DNA of 64,000 bases, from positions 119,414 through 183,413 of the forward strand of contig DJRP01000034.1 of assembly GCA_002437815.1 (NCBI GenBank), written 5' to 3'. The translations under genes were made by a program, and so were the position numbers. The notes under the pieces were generated by a model. The model ran no database searches and had not been told where the DNA came from. It worked only from the letters and a program-made list of their open reading frames with translations. The stretch's first letter is position 1. Every line of letters begins with the position of its first letter. This DNA comes from Collinsella sp. UBA6357. GTDB lineage: Bacteria; Actinomycetota; Coriobacteriia; Coriobacteriales; Coriobacteriaceae. Of this stretch, positions 60,314 to 64,000 are shown in pieces.

Positions 60314-62483
60314 GCTTGCTTGGGGCAATGTCCGCCGCGCCGGCAAGGACTACCTCGTCTACCTTCTCACACTCACACTCGGGGTGACGGTCTTCTACGC
60401 GTTCAACACCGTGTCGCTCCAAGTCGATATCGCCGGCATCAAAGAAGAGGGCCTCTCGGACCTGCTGGGCTCGGCACTTTCGAACCTCACGTTTTTCCTT
60501 GCCGGCGTGATGGCTTTCTTGATGGTCTATGCCAACAACTTCATCATGAAACGCCGCAAGAGGGAGTTCGGCCTCTACCAAGTGCTTGGTATGGGGCGCA
60601 GCAAGGTGGCGCTCATCATGGTGCTCGAATGCGTTATCGTGTCCGGTGCAGCCCTTGTGGTTGGTACGGTGCTCGGAGTTGCGCTGTCCTGGTTCATGAC
60701 GTTCTTCACGGCGTCCATCTTCAAGACGCAGATCGCCGACTTCCACTTCTTCTTTTCGCTACCGGCTTTCGATATGACGTTTAGCTGCCTGGCGCTTATC
60801 TTTCTGCTTACCCTCGTACTCGATCTCTGCGTCGTGCGCAGGGCAAAGATCATCGATCTCATGGGTGCCGGTCGCCGCAACGAGTCCGTCAAGACGCGGA
60901 ATCCGTGGTTCGCCGCGGCGTTGTTCGCGCTGGGCGCGATGCTGGTGGGCGTGGCCTATGCGCGTCTGTTGCGTGACGGTCTGCCCGTCTCGGGCGAAGC
61001 GGCCGAGTTCAAGGCGTTCGGCATCACCACGGCCATGGTGACCGGGGGTACGTTCATGCTGTTCTTTGGGCTCTCGGGGCTTCTCATCAAGCTTGCTCAG
61101 GCACTTCGCGGCGTGTATTGGCGTGGGCTCAATATGTACACGGTGCGGCAGCTGGCAGCCAAGATCAACACGGTGAGTTTCTCGATGGGTGTTATCGCCA
61201 TGGTCTTGTTCTTGGCGATCACCGCGGTCACGTGCGGCATGTCCATCGCTGCCGTGATGAACGAGAACGTCGAGCGATTCAATCCGGTCGACGCGTCGCA
61301 AACGGTCGTCTACAACAGCGAACAGACCATGCAGTGGATTCGCATGTTCGAACCCGATAGGGCCGATGATTTGGCGATGCCGACCGAGCCGATCGATGTC
61401 TACAGCCGTTGGCATGGCACCGCCATGGAGAATGGTAAACCGACGGGTACGGAGGTCGACATCTCCGATGTGGCCGGCGAACACGTACAGCTCGACCAAT
61501 ATCTGACGATGTCGCAGGGGAGCACGGAGCCCGCGGTGACGCTGCGCGGCATCTGCGATGCGCTCGGGCGCGGCTTGCCCAAAGGCATGGAGAACAGTGA
61601 CGCCGACGCTGTCGGACTGGACGTGATGAGGGAGAGCCAGTACAACGCCTATCGCAAGCTGATCGGAGCCGAACCGATCGATCTGGGCTCAAGCGGCTAT
61701 GTGATCACGAGTGAGATGGGTGACGGTATCGTCGACGTGTATGACGCCTTTATGGCGGCGGGGGAGAGCATCGAGCTGGGCGGGCGCACGCTTGAACCCG
61801 CAGCCGCGGCAGTCGATCGCGATGCCAGCGCCGTGGCCGATAGCGCCATGGGCAGCAACTCCGGCACGGTCATCGTCCCCGACGAGTTGATCGAGAAGGC
61901 AGGCTTTATCCCGTACACGAGTACTTTGCTCGTCAACTATAAGCACGGCATACGTACCGAGGACGCCGATGCAGCCATCTCGCACACGATGCTCCATGAG
62001 ATACTTGTCGACGGTAAGAGCGTGGGCGAATGGGGAGCCTCGATCACGCGTACCGAGATGTATACGCAGGCGGCGTCGATGAACGGACTCATCAGCTACC
62101 TGGCCATCTACATCGGCTTTGTGCTTGTGGTGGCATGCGCGTCGATTCTGTCGATCCAGCAGCTCTCGAACGTGGCCGATGGCGGTCGCAGCCAACGCGT
62201 GCTGGCCGAGATCGGTTGCGAGACGGCGCAGATCCGCCGTTCGGTCTTGGCTCAGCAGGCGGTGTTCTTCGTGTTTCCGCTCGCGGTGGGCGTCGCCCAT
62301 GCTGTGGTGGCGCTGCGGGTGATCATCGACCTCGTACAGCTCTTCGGTAATATGTCGATCGGCGGCACGGTGGGTCTCACCTGCGCGATCTTCCTTGCGG
62401 CCTACGGTGGCTACTTCCTCGTGACTTACGCCATGAGTTCCGGTATGGTCCGCAGCGCCATCGCCACGCGCTACAGCGAGTAA
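60303..62483 (+). CDS. ABC transporter permease, BceB type (FtsX family)
   Basis: 726 residues, about ten membrane helices with a large extracytoplasmic domain (about 330-570) between helices 7 and 8, the BceB layout that binds the peptide or lipid target. FtsX-like repeats are seen at FLMVYANNFIMKRRKREFGLYQVLGMGR and near the C-terminus (SNVADGGRSQRVLAEIGCE). ATG 60303 overlaps the end of the ATPase gene by 11 bases. Likely resists or flips a lipid-II-binding antimicrobial; the substrate is unknown. Confidence 0.9.
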   Translation: MLCKLAWGNVRRAGKDYLVYLLTLTLGVTVFYAFNTVSLQVDIAGIKEEGLSDLLGSALSNLTFFLAGVMAFLMVYANNFIMKRRKREFGLYQVLGMGRSKVALIMVLECVIVSGAALVVGTVLGVALSWFMTFFTASIFKTQIADFHFFFSLPAFDMTFSCLALIFLLTLVLDLCVVRRAKIIDLMGAGRRNESVKTRNPWFAAALFALGAMLVGVAYARLLRDGLPVSGEAAEFKAFGITTAMVTGGTFMLFFGLSGLLIKLAQALRGVYWRGLNMYTVRQLAAKINTVSFSMGVIAMVLFLAITAVTCGMSIAAVMNENVERFNPVDASQTVVYNSEQTMQWIRMFEPDRADDLAMPTEPIDVYSRWHGTAMENGKPTGTEVDISDVAGEHVQLDQYLTMSQGSTEPAVTLRGICDALGRGLPKGMENSDADAVGLDVMRESQYNAYRKLIGAEPIDLGSSGYVITSEMGDGIVDVYDAFMAAGESIELGGRTLEPAAAAVDRDASAVADSAMGSNSGTVIVPDELIEKAGFIPYTSTLLVNYKHGIRTEDADAAISHTMLHEILVDGKSVGEWGASITRTEMYTQAASMNGLISYLAIYIGFVLVVACASILSIQQLSNVADGGRSQRVLAEIGCETAQIRRSVLAQQAVFFVFPLAVGVAHAVVALRVIIDLVQLFGNMSIGGTVGLTCAIFLAAYGGYFLVTYAMSSGMVRSAIATRYSE

Positions 62484-62496
62484 AACCGCGTAACGA

Positions 62497-63462
62497 TTAA
62501 CCCTTCCAGAAATGGAGGATGAGCGTGGTGCGGTTCTCTTGCTCGGTTTTGACCAGGATATTGTGGATGTGGGTCTTGACGGTGCCAACGGCCAAATAGA
62601 GCTCGTCGGCAATTTCCTGGTTCGACTTGCCGAGCACCACCAGACGCAGCACCTCGGTCTCACGCGGGGAGAGTTTATAAGTCTCGCGGTAGAAGGGCAT
62701 CTGCTCATCGATATGGCGGTCGAGGTCGTTGACATTGTTTTCCTCGGGTGCTTCTTTCATGCGGATCGAGAGCACGTTGTAGGCGTAGACGATGAGCAGC
62801 GCCGCAAAATAGCACACAAAGACGTTTTCGGAGAAGTTGCGCTCGGACAGATAGAGCTGCAACCAGCTGGGTGCCAAGCTCATGGGTACGATTAAAATAT
62901 TGTAAAAATCTTCAAGCATAATAGCTATGACCAGCACGGCACCTATAATAAGGGGGCGCTTTAAACGGGAGAGTCGCGCCTTGTATTCGGCGCTATCGCT
63001 CGTGCGGATACAACAGAAAATATAGATTCCCACAAAGATCAGAAACGCCTGACGGACGGTGTAATAGAGGTATTGACGAACCGGCCCTAGGGGCATGATG
63101 ACAAGAATCATGATTTCTGTTGCGGCGAAGATTCCCAAAGGAATCGCGAACAGCTTCTTGGAGTGTCGGTCGAGCAAGTCGAGCGCGATGAGCCATATAC
63201 AGGCTTGCAGCGCCGTCGCTATGATCGTCCGAAACGCGGGCATGGTCACGGCGTAGTACTCGCTTGCGGGAAACGTTTGGTTCTGCAGGGTGTATTCAAA
63301 GAAGAAGATCTCGGTCATCTCGATCGCGTAGCAGATAAATGCTCCGCATCCGTATACGAAGATCCGCCGGCGCGACGAGGCATAAGCGGCGAGTGAGAGC
63401 ACCGCGGTGACGATGCAGACCACAAGGATGGCGAGGGTGTAGAAGAACATCAAAGTGTTCAT
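62497..63462 (-). CDS. Membrane-bound LuxR-family regulator
   Basis: 321 residues. About seven hydrophobic helices fill residues 1-240 and a LuxR-type HTH occupies about 258-315 (LSPRETEVLRLVVLGKSNQEIADELYLAVGTVKTHIHNILVKT). There is no receiver domain. Such fused sensor-regulators are numerous in Eggerthellaceae and Coriobacteriia; the ligand is unknown. It converges on bceB with 13 bases between stops, so it may control the transporter, though this is only positional inference. Confidence 0.87.
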   Translation of the reverse strand: MNTLMFFYTLAILVVCIVTAVLSLAAYASSRRRIFVYGCGAFICYAIEMTEIFFFEYTLQNQTFPASEYYAVTMPAFRTIIATALQACIWLIALDLLDRHSKKLFAIPLGIFAATEIMILVIMPLGPVRQYLYYTVRQAFLIFVGIYIFCCIRTSDSAEYKARLSRLKRPLIIGAVLVIAIMLEDFYNILIVPMSLAPSWLQLYLSERNFSENVFVCYFAALLIVYAYNVLSIRMKEAPEENNVNDLDRHIDEQMPFYRETYKLSPRETEVLRLVVLGKSNQEIADELYLAVGTVKTHIHNILVKTEQENRTTLILHFWKG

Positions 63463-63792
63463 CCGCTCACTTCCTATCTTCCCTAATCTATGGTTGACGC
63501 CGAGTCTACGAAGTTAGTAAATATACTAACCCATCGTTTCTAACCCGTTTCGTGCTTGTAAAAAAATCTTAGCCTCCTACCGTTCGCCGGACTAGCCACT
63601 AATCTTCTTACAATCCTGTGACCTGCAGGTTTATGTGGGTTTAGGGAAGGTGTAACTCCGTGAACGGTCTTTAATCTTGAATAAACTAGGTGATTTTTGC
63701 GCTGTGGTGAATGATGGTGTTGTCAACACGGGGCGCACAGCACGAGCGCCTCTCAGTAATAAGTCGGCGCGACCGGCGGAAAGGAAATCGCA
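63463..63792. other. Region between the LuxR gene and ptcA
   Basis: 330 nt. It holds a core-centred palindrome at 63579-63668 (see next entry) and A/T-rich stretches suited to divergent promoters. The last 30 nt carry GGAAAGGAAA, the ribosome site of ptcA. Confidence 0.5.
63579..63668. repeat. Palindromic element with ACCTGCAGGTTT core variant
   Basis: Arms ACCGTTCGCCGG (63579-63590) and CCGTGAACGGT (63658-63668; imperfect) centre on GTGACCTGCAGGTTTATG. The core differs from ACCTGCGGTTTT by an inserted A. Confidence 0.6.
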
Positions 63793-64000
63793 ATGGCACT
63801 GCCCAAGGATTTCATCGACACCAACGACTTCACCAAAGAGCAGATCCTTGCCATCGAGGATCTGGGCCTGGCTATGAAGAAGGCTATCAAGGTTGACGGT
63901 TATTATCCGCACCTGCTCCGCAACAAGAGCCTCGGCATGATCTTCCAGCAGGTCTCCACCCGTACCCGTCTGTCCTTTGAGACCGCTATGACCGACCTCG
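63793..64000 (+). CDS. ptcA: Putrescine carbamoyltransferase, N-terminal part (3' end outside window)
   Basis: The first 69 residues are visible. [21 protein letters not shown] carries the carbamoyl-phosphate loop STRTR, and the [23 protein letters not shown] context ([20 protein letters not shown]) matches the putrescine carbamoyltransferase of the agmatine deiminase pathway better than ornithine transcarbamoylases, which read LFEKPSTRTR. It would make carbamoyl-putrescine or, in reverse, ATP precursor carbamoyl-phosphate. ATG 63793 has AAAGGAAA upstream. Naming from the N-terminus alone is moderately sure. Confidence 0.72.
   Translation, partial: MALPKDFIDTNDFTKEQILAIEDLGLAMKKAIKVDGYYPHLLRNKSLGMIFQQVSTRTRLSFETAMTDL

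Overview
The window looks like chromosomal DNA of a Coriobacteriia gut actinobacterium, most likely Collinsella or a close relative. The reasons are high-GC coding sequence with GTG/TTG starts, several PTS sugar systems, DegV, a GGDEF protein, a membrane-bound LuxR regulator, and mucin/galactose catabolism. This genus call is inferred from gene content, not from a marker gene. No transposase, prophage, rRNA or CRISPR array is visible. One tRNA (Thr, anticodon CGT) is present.

Layout. 0-14.5 kb: the end of a HipA-type kinase gene, a universal stress protein, UppP, a D-2-hydroxyacid dehydrogenase, PcrA/UvrD helicase, mannose-6-phosphate isomerase with a GntR regulator, a ROK glucokinase, a membrane diguanylate cyclase, a Mn-dependent pyrophosphatase and NhaA. 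14.8-31.7 kb: a MocR-type aminotransferase, a STAS protein, TatA/TatC, HypA/HypB, topoisomerase I, a tmk-holB-ricT operon, comF, a PD-(D/E)XK-like protein, a structured RNA with the features expected of a raiA-motif RNA, a lipoprotein and the long hibernation factor HPF. 31.8-38.1 kb: DegV, a dehydrogenase with a His/Cys-rich tail, isocitrate dehydrogenase family, small membrane proteins and YhcH.

38.9-57.6 kb is a carbohydrate island whose parts converge on one pathway. A mannose-family PTS (EIIA, B, C, D), a GntR regulator, AgaS and an amino-sugar-6-phosphate deacetylase fit GalNAc/galactosamine use, giving tagatose-6-phosphate. A galactitol-type PTS (gatABC) and LacA/LacB also feed tagatose-6-phosphate. 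LacC and a class II aldolase finish the route. GalM and LacX supply mutarotation. Three regulators (GntR and two DeoR) each sit beside visible inverted repeats that fit as operators. A flavodiiron protein is embedded in the lac block.

58-64 kb: a MutT-Vsr fusion protein, a BceAB-type ABC transporter, a membrane LuxR regulator, and the start of a putrescine carbamoyltransferase gene.

The least explained feature is the intergenic DNA. A 12-mer, ACCTGCGGTTTT, occurs five times exactly and in three looser variants, always between genes. In at least five cases it lies at the centre of a palindromic element whose arms differ between elements but match within each one. Two such elements, both 125 nt with the core at the same offset, flank the lacA-lacB-lacX-lacC-flavoprotein block. 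Other long inverted repeats (15-37 bp arms) lie in further spacers. Together they suggest one or more undescribed families of structured intergenic elements.
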